Part shown: in pieces, positions 1-5,852 of the stretch
Layout: every line of letters starts with the position of its first letter
Numbering within the stretch: the stretch's first letter is position 1
NCBI GenBank assembly: GCA_020722245.1
Contig: DYLE01000151.1
Coordinates: forward strand, 1-5,944
Direction of reading: 5' to 3'
DNA from: Desulfonema limicola
GTDB lineage: Bacteria > Desulfobacterota > Desulfobacteria > Desulfobacterales > Desulfosalsimonadaceae
Length of the DNA: 5,944 bases
Position numbers and translations under genes: made by a program
Notes under the pieces: generated by a model
What the model saw: the letters and a program-made list of their open reading frames with translations, nothing else
What the model was told of the DNA's origin: nothing
The model's database searches: none

Positions 1-32
1 GGCGGGTTTGAGAGAATCATATCAAACCCGCC
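1..32. repeat. Perfect 11-bp inverted repeat inside prmC
   Basis: Bases 1-11 (GGCGGGTTTGA) are the exact reverse complement of bases 22-32, separated by 10 bases. The element lies wholly in prmC coding sequence and encodes GGFDMILSNP plus the start of the next Pro codon, next to the catalytic motif. In the prmC mRNA it could fold as an 11-bp hairpin. Because the protein sequence is constrained here, the palindrome may be fortuitous. It could also extend past the window edge. Confidence 0.6.
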
Positions 33-617
33 TTTAAAGCGGTTTAATGCGGCAAGCCAGTCGCATGCAAAAAACAGTATTCCGCCGGCTCCGTGTCTGG
101 CGGCGTTCTTTTGTGCCAGTTTAAGCGCGGCAGGAGAGCTGTCCGAGGCGAAAAAAAGATGCCCGGGCCGGTGGACCGCCAGGGCCACGATCACCGCGCC
201 GGAGCCCGTGCCCAGATCGATGATGCGCTTTGCCGGCTCCCCTTTGGGCCCGGCCGCCGGTATCCAGTCCAGGGCCTTTTCCACCAGAAACTCGGTCTCG
301 GGCCTGGGAATCAGAACCTCTTTTGACACATGAAACCCCAGGCCGAAAAACTCCTTCTCGCCCGTGATGTAGGCCACCGGTTCACGGTTTATCCGCCGTT
401 TAATCAGGGATTTAAAACCCTCCCGTTCATCGGCAGACAGCGGCTGGTCATACCTTAAATAAAGATCGATCCGTTCTACGCCCAAAACATGGGCGAGAAG
501 GATCTCGGCGGTCAGGCGAGGGCTGTCGATAGAGTGGGATTTAAAATAGCCGGTGGTCCATTGAAGGGTGGTCAGGATGGTCCATGAAGGCTCAATTGGA
601 GCTTGCCTGCTCTGCAT
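1..617 (-). CDS. prmC: Release factor glutamine methyltransferase PrmC, 3' end cut by window edge
   Basis: PrmC transfers a methyl group from S-adenosylmethionine to the GGQ glutamine of RF1 and RF2 in the cytoplasm, which speeds peptide release. About 205 codons are visible, read from an ATG at 617. The N-terminal helical domain resembles the family (WTTGYFKSHSIDSPRLTAE near residues 21-39, then LLAHVLGVER). IPRPETE lies at residues 103-109. The SAM-binding glycine loop DLGTGSG is at 134-140. The catalytic NPPY motif begins at N204-P205 exactly where the window ends, so Tyr and the C-terminal third are not seen. The ATG is supported by GAGG 9 bases upstream and overlaps the last 26 bases of prfA, so the two are probably translationally coupled. 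No frameshift is visible. Enzyme and substrate being adjacent supports the call. The truncation is a window artefact, not a pseudogene. Confidence 0.95.
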   Translation of the reverse strand, partial: MQSRQAPIEPSWTILTTLQWTTGYFKSHSIDSPRLTAEILLAHVLGVERIDLYLRYDQPLSADEREGFKSLIKRRINREPVAYITGEKEFFGLGFHVSKEVLIPRPETEFLVEKALDWIPAAGPKGEPAKRIIDLGTGSGAVIVALAVHRPGHLFFASDSSPAALKLAQKNAARHGAGGILFFACDWLAALNRFKGGFDMILSNP

Positions 618-1701
618 GCCTCAGCGCCTCGGCCTGATAATAGGTGATCAGGCCGTCGATGACCTCATCGAGATCTCCCTGAAGGATGCTTTCCAGCCGA
701 TACAGGGTCAGGCCGATCCGATGGTCCGTCATTCGGCCCTGGGGAAAGTTATAGGTTCGAATCCGGCCGCTTCGATCCCCGCTGCCCACCTGGCTTTTCC
801 GCTTCTCGGACATCTCCGCCTGCTGCTCCCGAATCTGCAGGTCATACAACCGGGCCAGCAATACCTTCATGGCCTTGGCCTTGTTTTTATGCTGGGATCT
901 TTCATCCTGACAGGCCACCACAAGCCCGGTGGGGCGATGGGTGATCCGCACCGCGGAGTCCGTGGTGTTGACGGACTGGCCGCCCGGACCGGTGGACCGG
1001 TACACATCAATCTTTAAATCCGCCGGGTCTATCCTGATCTCGACCTCGTCGATCTCCGGCAGGACCGCCACCGTCACTGCGGAGGTATGGATCCGGCCCT
1101 GGGCCTCGGTCACCGGAACCCGTTGAACCCGGTGGGTGCCGCTTTCGTATTTGAGCCGGCTGTAGGCCCCCTTTCCCTTCACCAGGGTGATCACCTCCTT
1201 GAAACCACCGGAATCGGTGGAATGCCCGGAAAGGATCTCCAGCTTCCATCCCTTGGCTTCCGCATACCGGCTGTACATCCTGAAAAGATCCCCGGCGAAT
1301 AACGCCGCCTCCTCGCCGCCGGTGCCCGCCCGAATCTCGAGCACCACGTTTTTGTCGTCGTTGGGGTCCTTGGGGATCAGAAGGTTTTTTAACTCCTGCT
1401 CCAGATCAACCATCTGGGTGGACAGGGCATCAACCTCCCTGCGGGCCAGGTCCTTTATCTCGGGGTCATGGTCGGAAAGCAGCTCCCGGCTTCCCTCCAG
1501 ATCGCTCAATGTCTGCTTGTAGGACCTGAAAACCGTGACCACATCGCTGAGTTCGCTGTGCTCGCGGATATACCGGGTGTATAGCTCCCGGTTCCCGACA
1601 ACAGCCGGATCGCTCAGAAGCCGTTCCAGCTCCTGATACCGCTGTTCAATCCCCTCCAGCTGTTCAAACATGGATCCCATGGGTGTGTCGCTGCCTGTCA
1701 A
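592..1701 (-). CDS. prfA: Peptide chain release factor 1 (RF1)
   Basis: RF1 recognises UAA and UAG in the ribosomal A site and triggers hydrolysis of peptidyl-tRNA. The 369-residue frame is slightly longer than the usual ~360. The N-terminal coiled region (about 11-110) is followed by IRAGTGGEEAALFAGDLFRM (123-142). The codon-recognition tripeptide P196-V197-T198, in RVPVTEAQGRIHTS, marks RF1 rather than RF2 (SPF). The catalytic GGQ is at 240-242 in STGPGGQSVNTTDSAVR. The start is uncertain. The longest frame uses TTG at 1701, with AGGA 8 bases upstream. ATG at 1680 (residue 8) or 1671 (residue 11, MFEQLEGIEQRY) fits the usual family N-terminus but has weaker or badly spaced ribosome binding sites. 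The gene follows rpmE by 68 bases, and prmC starts inside its 3' end. The methylation target Q242 is intact. Confidence 0.97.
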   Translation of the reverse strand: MTGSDTPMGSMFEQLEGIEQRYQELERLLSDPAVVGNRELYTRYIREHSELSDVVTVFRSYKQTLSDLEGSRELLSDHDPEIKDLARREVDALSTQMVDLEQELKNLLIPKDPNDDKNVVLEIRAGTGGEEAALFAGDLFRMYSRYAEAKGWKLEILSGHSTDSGGFKEVITLVKGKGAYSRLKYESGTHRVQRVPVTEAQGRIHTSAVTVAVLPEIDEVEIRIDPADLKIDVYRSTGPGGQSVNTTDSAVRITHRPTGLVVACQDERSQHKNKAKAMKVLLARLYDLQIREQQAEMSEKRKSQVGSGDRSGRIRTYNFPQGRMTDHRIGLTLYRLESILQGDLDEVIDGLITYYQAEALRHAEQASSN

Positions 1702-1708
1702 AGCACTT

Positions 1709-1741
1709 ATCCTGATGAAATCATTACGATCCCATCAGGAT
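1709..1741 (-). promoter_or_regulatory. Stem-loop covering the prfA ribosome binding site
   Basis: The rpmE-prfA gap (1702-1769) contains a perfect 9-bp inverted repeat, ATCCTGATG at 1709-1717 and CATCAGGAT at 1733-1741, with a 15-base loop. In the prfA mRNA the 3' arm contains AGGA, the only well-spaced Shine-Dalgarno sequence for the TTG start at 1701, so folding would hide it. No T-run follows on the transcribed strand, which argues against a terminator. Two tiny frames lie inside the element, a six-codon ATG frame and a five-codon ATG frame joined by TAATG. A translational control role is inferred from structure only. Confidence 0.45.
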
Positions 1742-1769
1742 CATCGCTTATGAAACCTGAAAAAAAATA

Positions 1770-1991
1770 TTATTTGTTGCTGCTCTTGTCTTGAAACTTT
1801 TCGTATTTCCTGCGAAACCGTTCAATACGACCCGCCGAGTCCACCAGCTTCTGCTTGCCGGTATAAAAGGGATGGCAGCGGGAGCAGATCTCCACCCGAA
1901 TGTCCGATTTGGTGGAGCCCACCCTCAGTTCGTTGCCGCAGGCGCACTTGATGGTTGTTTCCGCGTAATCCGGATGAATACCCTTTTTCAT
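1770..1991 (-). CDS. rpmE: Ribosomal protein bL31, zinc-binding (C+) form
   Basis: bL31 bridges the central protuberance of the 50S subunit and the 30S head. The 73-residue product starts MKKGIHPDY, has the conserved KCACGN and CSRCHPFYTGKQK blocks, and ends in a basic tail (RFRRKYEKF). Four cysteines (C16, C18, C36, C39) form the zinc site, so this is the C+ paralogue that can also act as a zinc store, not the zinc-free RpmE2/YkgM type. Length matches the family (about 70). The ATG is preceded by AAAGGGA about 9 bases upstream and lies only 18 bases behind the rho stop, consistent with cotranscription with rho. The stop is followed on the mRNA by a short T-run with no preceding strong stem, so transcription probably continues into prfA. 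Confidence 0.97.
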   Translation of the reverse strand: MKKGIHPDYAETTIKCACGNELRVGSTKSDIRVEICSRCHPFYTGKQKLVDSAGRIERFRRKYEKFQDKSSNK

Positions 1992-2009
1992 AAAATTTAT
2001 CCCTTTCGC

Positions 2010-3257
2010 CTATGTGTTCATCATATCCAAAAATTCTTTATTGTTTTTTGTTCCCTGCATCTTATCCAGCAAAAATTCCAGGCTGTCAACAGGATTTAAA
2101 GTGGAAAGCAGTTTTCGCAGGATCCAGATGCGGGTTAAGGTTTCCTGTTCGAGAAGCAGCTCTTCCTTTCGGGTGCCGGACCGGTTGATATCTATGGCCG
2201 GGTACATGCGGCGATCAGCCAGGCGGCGGTCAAGCTGCAGCTCCATGTTGCCGGTGCCCTTGAACTCCTCAAATATCACGTCGTCCATTCGGCTGCCGGT
2301 ATCCACCAGGGCGGTGGCGATGATGGTCAGGCTCCCCCCCTCGTCGATGTTGCGGGCGGCCCCGAAAAACCGCTTCGGGCGGTGAAGGGCGTTGGAATCG
2401 ACGCCGCCGGAGAGGATCTTGCCGCTGGGCGGCACCACCGTATTGTAGGCCCGCGCCAGACGGGTGATGCTGTCTAAAAGGATCACCACATGCCGTTTAT
2501 GCTCCACCAGGCGCTTGGCCTTTTCGATCACCATTTCGGCGACCTGGACATGCCGCTCCGCAGGTTCGTCAAAGGTGGAGCTGATGACCTCGGCCTTCAC
2601 CGACCGCTGCATGTCCGTCACCTCCTCGGGCCGTTCATCGATCAGCACGACAAACGGCACCACGTTCTTGTGGTTGGCGATGATGCTGTTGGCGATATTT
2701 TTCAGGATCATGGTCTTGCCGGCCCGGGGCGGCGAAACAATCAGGCCCCTCTGGCCGAAGCCGATGGGGGTCATCAGGTCAATGATCCGGGTGGTGTAGT
2801 TGTCGCTTTCGGTTTCAAGCTTGATCTTCTTTTCGGGAAACAGCGGGGTCAGGTTGTCGAAAAAAATCTTGTCCCTGGCGGTTTCCGGTTCTTCAAAATT
2901 GATGGCCTCCACCTTGAGCAGCGCAAAATACCGCTCCGACTCCTTGGGCTGCCGGATCTGACCGGAAACCGTGTCCCCGGTCTTTAGGTTGAACCGGCGG
3001 ATCTGGGAGGGGGAGACATAGATATCATCCGGGCCGGGCAGGTAGTTGTAGTTGGAGGACCGCAGGAACCCGAAACCGTCGGGCAGAATCTCCAGGGTGC
3101 CCTCGCCGTAGATGAGCCCGTTTTTTTCGATCTGAGCCTGAAGCAGCGCGAAAATAAGCTCCTGCTTGCGCATCCCCCCGATGTTCTCAATGTCGAACTT
3201 CTTGGCCATACGGGTGAGTTCGCTGATCTTGGCGTTCTTTAATTCAGCAATGTTCAT
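2010..3257 (-). CDS. rho: Transcription termination factor Rho
   Basis: Rho is a hexameric RNA-dependent ATPase/translocase that ends transcription on untranslated RNA. The 415-residue product has the family's usual length (E. coli 419) with no insertion domain. Order: N-terminal helical domain (MNIAELKNAKISELTRMAKK, KQELIFALL); OB-fold primary RNA-binding domain with GEGTLEILPDGFGFLR at 51-66; ATPase core with Walker A SPPRAGKT at 175-182; DERPEE at 207-212; Walker B ILLDSITR around D262; Q-loop VVPPSGKILSGGVDSNA at 274-290; R-loop around R323; and GTRKEELLL near 361-369. The ATG at 3257 fits the family N-terminus exactly. Its ribosome binding site is weak (GGGG about 7 bases upstream), which makes coupling to the upstream frame ending at 3254 plausible. 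rpmE follows after 18 bases. A 338-base leader suggests autoregulation, as known for rho in other bacteria (inference). Confidence 0.98.
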   Translation of the reverse strand: MNIAELKNAKISELTRMAKKFDIENIGGMRKQELIFALLQAQIEKNGLIYGEGTLEILPDGFGFLRSSNYNYLPGPDDIYVSPSQIRRFNLKTGDTVSGQIRQPKESERYFALLKVEAINFEEPETARDKIFFDNLTPLFPEKKIKLETESDNYTTRIIDLMTPIGFGQRGLIVSPPRAGKTMILKNIANSIIANHKNVVPFVVLIDERPEEVTDMQRSVKAEVISSTFDEPAERHVQVAEMVIEKAKRLVEHKRHVVILLDSITRLARAYNTVVPPSGKILSGGVDSNALHRPKRFFGAARNIDEGGSLTIIATALVDTGSRMDDVIFEEFKGTGNMELQLDRRLADRRMYPAIDINRSGTRKEELLLEQETLTRIWILRKLLSTLNPVDSLEFLLDKMQGTKNNKEFLDMMNT

Positions 3258-3352
3258 TCAATACCCCGCTTCATTAGGTTTTTAACACATACGGCAGCCG
3301 CGCGAAAATCCATCCCCTTCCGCCCGGCGCAAAAAGACGCCGATTCTTTCAT
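3254..3352 (-). CDS. Possible rho leader peptide, 32 codons
   Basis: An ATG at 3352 opens a 32-codon frame (begins MKESASFCAGRKG, ends MKRGIE). Its TGA overlaps the rho start as ATGA, the classic arrangement for translational coupling. E. coli has a short rhoL frame ahead of rho, but no sequence similarity to it is recognised here. Against it: no clear Shine-Dalgarno sequence precedes the ATG at 3352, although the internal Met14 codon lies just after GGAAGGGG. A 33-codon open frame can also arise by chance. Treat it as a candidate only. Confidence 0.3.
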   Translation of the reverse strand: MKESASFCAGRKGMDFRAAAVCVKNLMKRGIE

Positions 3353-3414
3353 TTATGATTGCGATTGCTGACGGTCGACAATGAACCTTAAACCATTCGG
3401 AAAAATATTAAGGA

Positions 3415-3428
3415 TTACCTTTAGGTAA
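3415..3428. repeat. Short dyad TTACCT-TT-AGGTAA in the rho leader
   Basis: Two perfect 6-bp arms are separated by two bases. The spacer is too short for an RNA hairpin loop, so if it is functional it would more likely be a DNA-binding site. It lies about 90 bases downstream of the candidate rho start point. It may be chance in this AT-rich stretch. Confidence 0.3.
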
Positions 3429-3525
3429 CATCAGGCCTGGATTACAAGAAGGCGCAACAGGCTCTTGGTTGACATTTATCGCAGAATCACAAAGAAACGC
3501 TCCAAAAGGCAGGTTGTTAAATTTA

Positions 3526-3554
3526 TTTCTATTATATCTTTTTTCTCATGTCAA
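3526..3554 (-). promoter_or_regulatory. Candidate sigma-70 promoter for rho
   Basis: On the minus strand a perfect TTGACA lies at 3554-3549. At the ideal 17-base spacing sits TAGAAA (3531-3526), a 4/6 match to the -10 consensus. A perfect TATAAT is also present at 3536-3531 but only 12 bases from the -35, too close for the same box pair. Transcription from here would start near 3520 and give a leader of roughly 260 bases before rho. Confidence 0.45.
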
Positions 3555-3595
3555 GGCATTTAAACGATGGGCCTTAATTTTGATAATTTTTAAAT

Positions 3596-4240
3596 TTATT
3601 CGTCTATTCGCTGGATCAGCGCGGTATAAAAACGGTCCACTTCAAGGCGGGTTTTCTCCAGGGAGCCGCTGTTATCGATGACAAAATCCGATCTTGCGAT
3701 TTTTTCCGCCTCGGGCATCTGAATGTTAAGCAGGGCTTCAGCCTCCTGCTCGGTGATCCGGTCCCGGACCATGAGGCGCTGAATCCGCTCTTTTCGATCA
3801 GCGGTTACAATGACCACGTAATCAAAATAACCCTCCATGCCGGCCTCAAAAAGCAAAGGCACCTCCACGATCACCATTTTCTCCCTTCTTTGTTTGGCCT
3901 CCTCAAACCCCTTTTCCATGAGCGCAAACACCTGCGGATGCACCATCTGTTCAAGCAGGTTTTTCTTTTGCGCATCGCGGGTGATGATGCTTCGAAGCCT
4001 GCGCCGGTCAAGGGTTCCATTCGGTGACAGAACATCCCGGCCAAAGGACCTGACGATCCCCTCATACGCGGGAGCCCCGGGCTCCACGGCCTTTCGGGCA
4101 AGCTCGTCCGCCCTTAACACGGTCAATCCCTTGCGTTCCAGAAAATCGCAGACAACGGATTTGCCGCAGCCTGCGCCTCCGGTGACTCCCAGCCTCACCG
4201 TAAGGTTTTCCCCTTGACCGTCTTTTTGAGATGAATTCAT
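3596..4240 (-). CDS. coaE: Dephospho-CoA kinase
   Basis: CoaE phosphorylates the 3'-hydroxyl of dephospho-CoA with ATP, the last step of coenzyme A synthesis in the cytoplasm. The frame shows a P-loop GVTGGAGCGKS, an Asp of the substrate/metal site in LRADELARKAVEPGAPA, the conserved VEVPLLFEAGMEGYFD block, a LID-like segment rich in Arg/Lys (DRKERIQRLMVRDR), and the C-terminal SDFVIDNSG. The first Asp of the usual DAD motif is Arg here, while the second, taken as catalytic, is kept. The start is uncertain: ATG at 4240 (214 aa) has no ribosome binding site. GTG at 4198 would give about 200 aa beginning MRLGVTGG, the normal family length, with GGGGA 10 bases upstream. A TTG at 4249 is less likely. 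It is the first gene of the leftward group, 338 bases ahead of rho. Confidence 0.94.
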   Translation of the reverse strand: MNSSQKDGQGENLTVRLGVTGGAGCGKSVVCDFLERKGLTVLRADELARKAVEPGAPAYEGIVRSFGRDVLSPNGTLDRRRLRSIITRDAQKKNLLEQMVHPQVFALMEKGFEEAKQRREKMVIVEVPLLFEAGMEGYFDYVVIVTADRKERIQRLMVRDRITEQEAEALLNIQMPEAEKIARSDFVIDNSGSLEKTRLEVDRFYTALIQRIDE

Positions 4241-4260
4241 TGAAAACAAAAAAGGTTCGT

Positions 4261-4269
4261 ATTATACCA
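4261..4269 (-). promoter_or_regulatory. Extended -10 promoter for coaE
   Basis: The minus strand reads TGG-TATAAT at 4269-4261, a perfect extended -10 element (TGn plus TATAAT). No good -35 hexamer is found 16-18 bases upstream, as is usual for extended -10 promoters. Transcription would begin near 4254, leaving about 14 bases before the ATG at 4240 or about 56 before the GTG at 4198. Confidence 0.55.
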
Positions 4270-4272
4270 GTC

Positions 4273-4287
4273 GTGTCGAACCGACAC
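4273..4287. repeat. Dyad GTGTCG-AAC-CGACAC upstream of the coaE -10
   Basis: This is a perfect inverted repeat with 6-bp arms and a 3-base centre. It sits 3 bases upstream of the TG of the extended -10, in the spacer and -35 zone of the coaE promoter. That is a typical place for a repressor or activator site. No known regulator site was recognised. It lies about 90 bases from the putative cca promoter, so it would act mainly on coaE. Confidence 0.4.
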
Positions 4288-4390
4288 CCTGGCGCCCGTT
4301 TCGGCCACTTGGCGCATCCACAACCGAAGCCCGCAGGATGCTCACACAGAACGCCGTCGATAAAAAATTTTTTTGTTATAGTAAAAAAAA

Positions 4391-5776
4391 ATGCAAATCA
4401 ATACAAAATTTTTTCCTTTTCCGACCGGCCTCCCGGATGTCTATCTCGTGGGGGGAACCGTTCGGGATATCCTTTTAAACACTTCTCCCAAGGACTATGA
4501 CCTCGTCGCCATTCGGGATCCAATGGCCCTGGCCGAACAGATCGCACAAAAAGCGGAAAGCCGCGTCATCGCTCTCGGAAAACCCGGCCTGAGGCTCTAC
4601 CGGGTTGTGGCCGGGCAACAGGTTTTCGACATCGCACCGGCCAAAGGGGAATGTATTGCATCCGATCTCAAACAAAGGGACTTTACCATAAACGCTCTGG
4701 CCATCCGCCTCGAAACCGGCGAGGTTTTAGACCCCACCGGCGGGCTGGAAGACATTCATGGAAAAAAAATCCGCATGATCTCTTACGAAAACTTAAAGCA
4801 AGACCCCTTGCGAATGCTCAGGGCGTATCGGATAGGGGCCTGCCTGAATTTTATCATCGATGGTCCAACCCGCGACGCCATTTCCCGGGAAGCCTTTCGG
4901 ATTCGAGAATCCGCCGGAGAACGGGTTCGGGAGGAGCTGATGAAGCTGTTGGCGACGCCGAATGCATTTCCCCATCTGGCCGGAATGGATGAAACCGGCC
5001 TTTTATTGGAAATCCTTCCTGAAATGGCACCCCTCAAACACTGCGGCCAGAACCGGTATCATGATTCCACCGTGTTTGAGCACACCCTGAGGGCCTTTAA
5101 GGAGCTGGAAAGCCTGATCACATCCCCTGAGGTTGTGATCGCAGGCGTTGAACCCACGCCGGAGCTTTTTAAATCGCCCGCCCGGCTTGCGCTTTTAAAA
5201 TTGAGCCTGCTGCTTCATGATCTGGGAAAACCCGAAGCCCAGAGCGTCGATGAAAAGGGGAACATTCATTTCTACGCCCACGAGACGGTGGGCGCGGATA
5301 TCGCCTCCAACCTCAACCACCGCCTCAGGTTCTCCAACAAAGACAGGCAGTACATGGATTTTATGATTCGAAACCATTTAAAACCGCTGTTTCTTTTCCT
5401 TGCCCATCAGAAAAACCAGCTGACCCGAAGGGGGGTCTTTCGGTTTTTTTTAAAATCCGGCAGGCTTTCTTTCGACCTTCTGATCCATGCCATAGCCGAC
5501 AACCGGGGCAAGGCGGACGCCGAAAAAACCGAGGCCTTCATCGGGTTTGCAACAGATCTGATCCGGTCCTACTTTCAGGATTTTCTGCCGGCAACGGCTG
5601 ATCCTCCGGTCATTTCCGGCCATGACCTGATCGAGGTCTTCGGCCTGTCTCCTTCTCCGCTGTTTGCGAAAATCCTTGAACAGGTGCGCATGGAATGCCT
5701 GGCAAACAAGGTCCGAAACAGAAGACAAGCCATTGAAATCGCAAGAAAACTTCTTGAAACCGCATCCTTCCCTTGA
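4391..5776 (+). CDS. cca: tRNA nucleotidyltransferase with HD domain (Cca/PcnB family)
   Basis: Class II nucleotidyltransferases of this family add C, C and A, or a subset, to tRNA 3' ends without a template. The 461-residue product has motif A LVGGTVRD at 19-26 with metal-binding D35 and D37 in KDYDLVA; motif B QRDFTINALA at 95-104 (usually RRD); DPTGGLEDI at 114-122; the nucleotide-template motif as QDPLRMLRA at 137-145 (usually EDxxR); and ERVREELMK at 177-185. An HD phosphohydrolase domain follows, with H231, H276-D277, H297 and D370, then a C-terminal helical segment (SGHDLIEVFGL, 409-419). The poly(A) polymerase signature is not seen, which favours tRNA modification. The loop between motifs A and B is short, so the enzyme could be CC- or A-adding rather than full CCA-adding. 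The ATG follows an in-frame TAA closely and has no ribosome binding site. The neighbours are unrelated in function. Confidence 0.9.
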   Translation: MQINTKFFPFPTGLPDVYLVGGTVRDILLNTSPKDYDLVAIRDPMALAEQIAQKAESRVIALGKPGLRLYRVVAGQQVFDIAPAKGECIASDLKQRDFTINALAIRLETGEVLDPTGGLEDIHGKKIRMISYENLKQDPLRMLRAYRIGACLNFIIDGPTRDAISREAFRIRESAGERVREELMKLLATPNAFPHLAGMDETGLLLEILPEMAPLKHCGQNRYHDSTVFEHTLRAFKELESLITSPEVVIAGVEPTPELFKSPARLALLKLSLLLHDLGKPEAQSVDEKGNIHFYAHETVGADIASNLNHRLRFSNKDRQYMDFMIRNHLKPLFLFLAHQKNQLTRRGVFRFFLKSGRLSFDLLIHAIADNRGKADAEKTEAFIGFATDLIRSYFQDFLPATADPPVISGHDLIEVFGLSPSPLFAKILEQVRMECLANKVRNRRQAIEIARKLLETASFP

Positions 5777-5821
5777 CAAAGCCTGTAGGTTTTAATAAAG
5801 ATTACCCCCTTAAAAATCCGC

Positions 5822-5852
5822 CTCATGGAGGGTTTTCGAACCCTCTTTTGAG
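5822..5852 (+). terminator. Stem-loop after cca, possible weak terminator
   Basis: GAGGGTT (5828-5834) and AACCCTC (5839-5845) form a perfect 7-bp stem closed by a TTCG tetraloop, followed by only four T. Outer CTCA (5822-5825) and TGAG (5849-5852) can extend the stem across a small internal loop. It starts 45 bases past the cca stop. The short T-tract makes it a weak intrinsic terminator, and with Rho present it might instead protect the 3' end. Confidence 0.5.

Larger units (their letters stand above)
3258..3595 (-). other. coaE-rho intergenic region / rho leader
   Basis: This 338-base gap separates coaE from rho on the minus strand. Reading towards rho it holds: an AT-rich stretch with no convincing terminator (only AAGGC/GCCTT, a 5-bp stem with a 13-base loop); a candidate promoter at 3554-3526; a 14-codon frame (3475-3431, MSTKSLLRLLVIQA) without a good ribosome binding site; a short dyad at 3415-3428; and the 32-codon frame abutting rho. 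An 11-base direct repeat, TTAAATTTATT, occurs at 3517-3527 and 3590-3600 on either side of the promoter. Nothing resembling a known riboswitch was recognised. Confidence 0.6.
4250..4390. promoter_or_regulatory. Divergent coaE/cca control region
   Basis: This region serves leftward coaE and rightward cca. Besides the coaE promoter and its dyad it contains TGGCGC twice (4290-4295 and 4310-4315), 20 bases apart, and a run of A and T bases (4361-4374) just before cca. A plus-strand TATAGT at 4377-4382 is a 5/6 match to the -10 consensus, with no recognisable -35. Its start point would fall at about 4389, next to the cca ATG at 4391. Confidence 0.4.

Noticed and set aside
568..1017. 149-codon plus-strand open frame opposite prfA
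   Set aside because: It lies wholly antisense to a well-conserved RF1 sequence, has no recognisable protein family and no promoter. It is a shadow frame of GC-rich coding DNA.
1760..1770. T-run after the rpmE stop as an intrinsic terminator
   Set aside because: No stem precedes the T-run on the minus strand, and the 9-bp stem lies after it.
2490..2987. 165-codon plus-strand open frame opposite rho
   Set aside because: It is antisense to the Rho ATPase core. Its residue make-up is that of a mirrored codon pattern, with no motif of its own.
3316..3344. GGCG/CGCC inverted repeat in the rho leader
   Set aside because: The arms are only 4 bp, which is expected by chance.
3468..3496. Plus-strand TTGACA in the coaE-rho gap as a promoter
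   Set aside because: The hexamer 17 bases downstream is AAGAAA, a poor -10, and no plus-strand gene follows.
3549..3565. AAGGC/GCCTT inverted repeat as a coaE terminator
   Set aside because: The stem is only 5 bp with a 13-base loop and no T-run follows on the minus strand.
5450..5779. 109-codon minus-strand frame opposite the cca 3' end
   Set aside because: It is antisense to the conserved HD and C-terminal part of the Cca product. No ribosome binding site or family was recognised.
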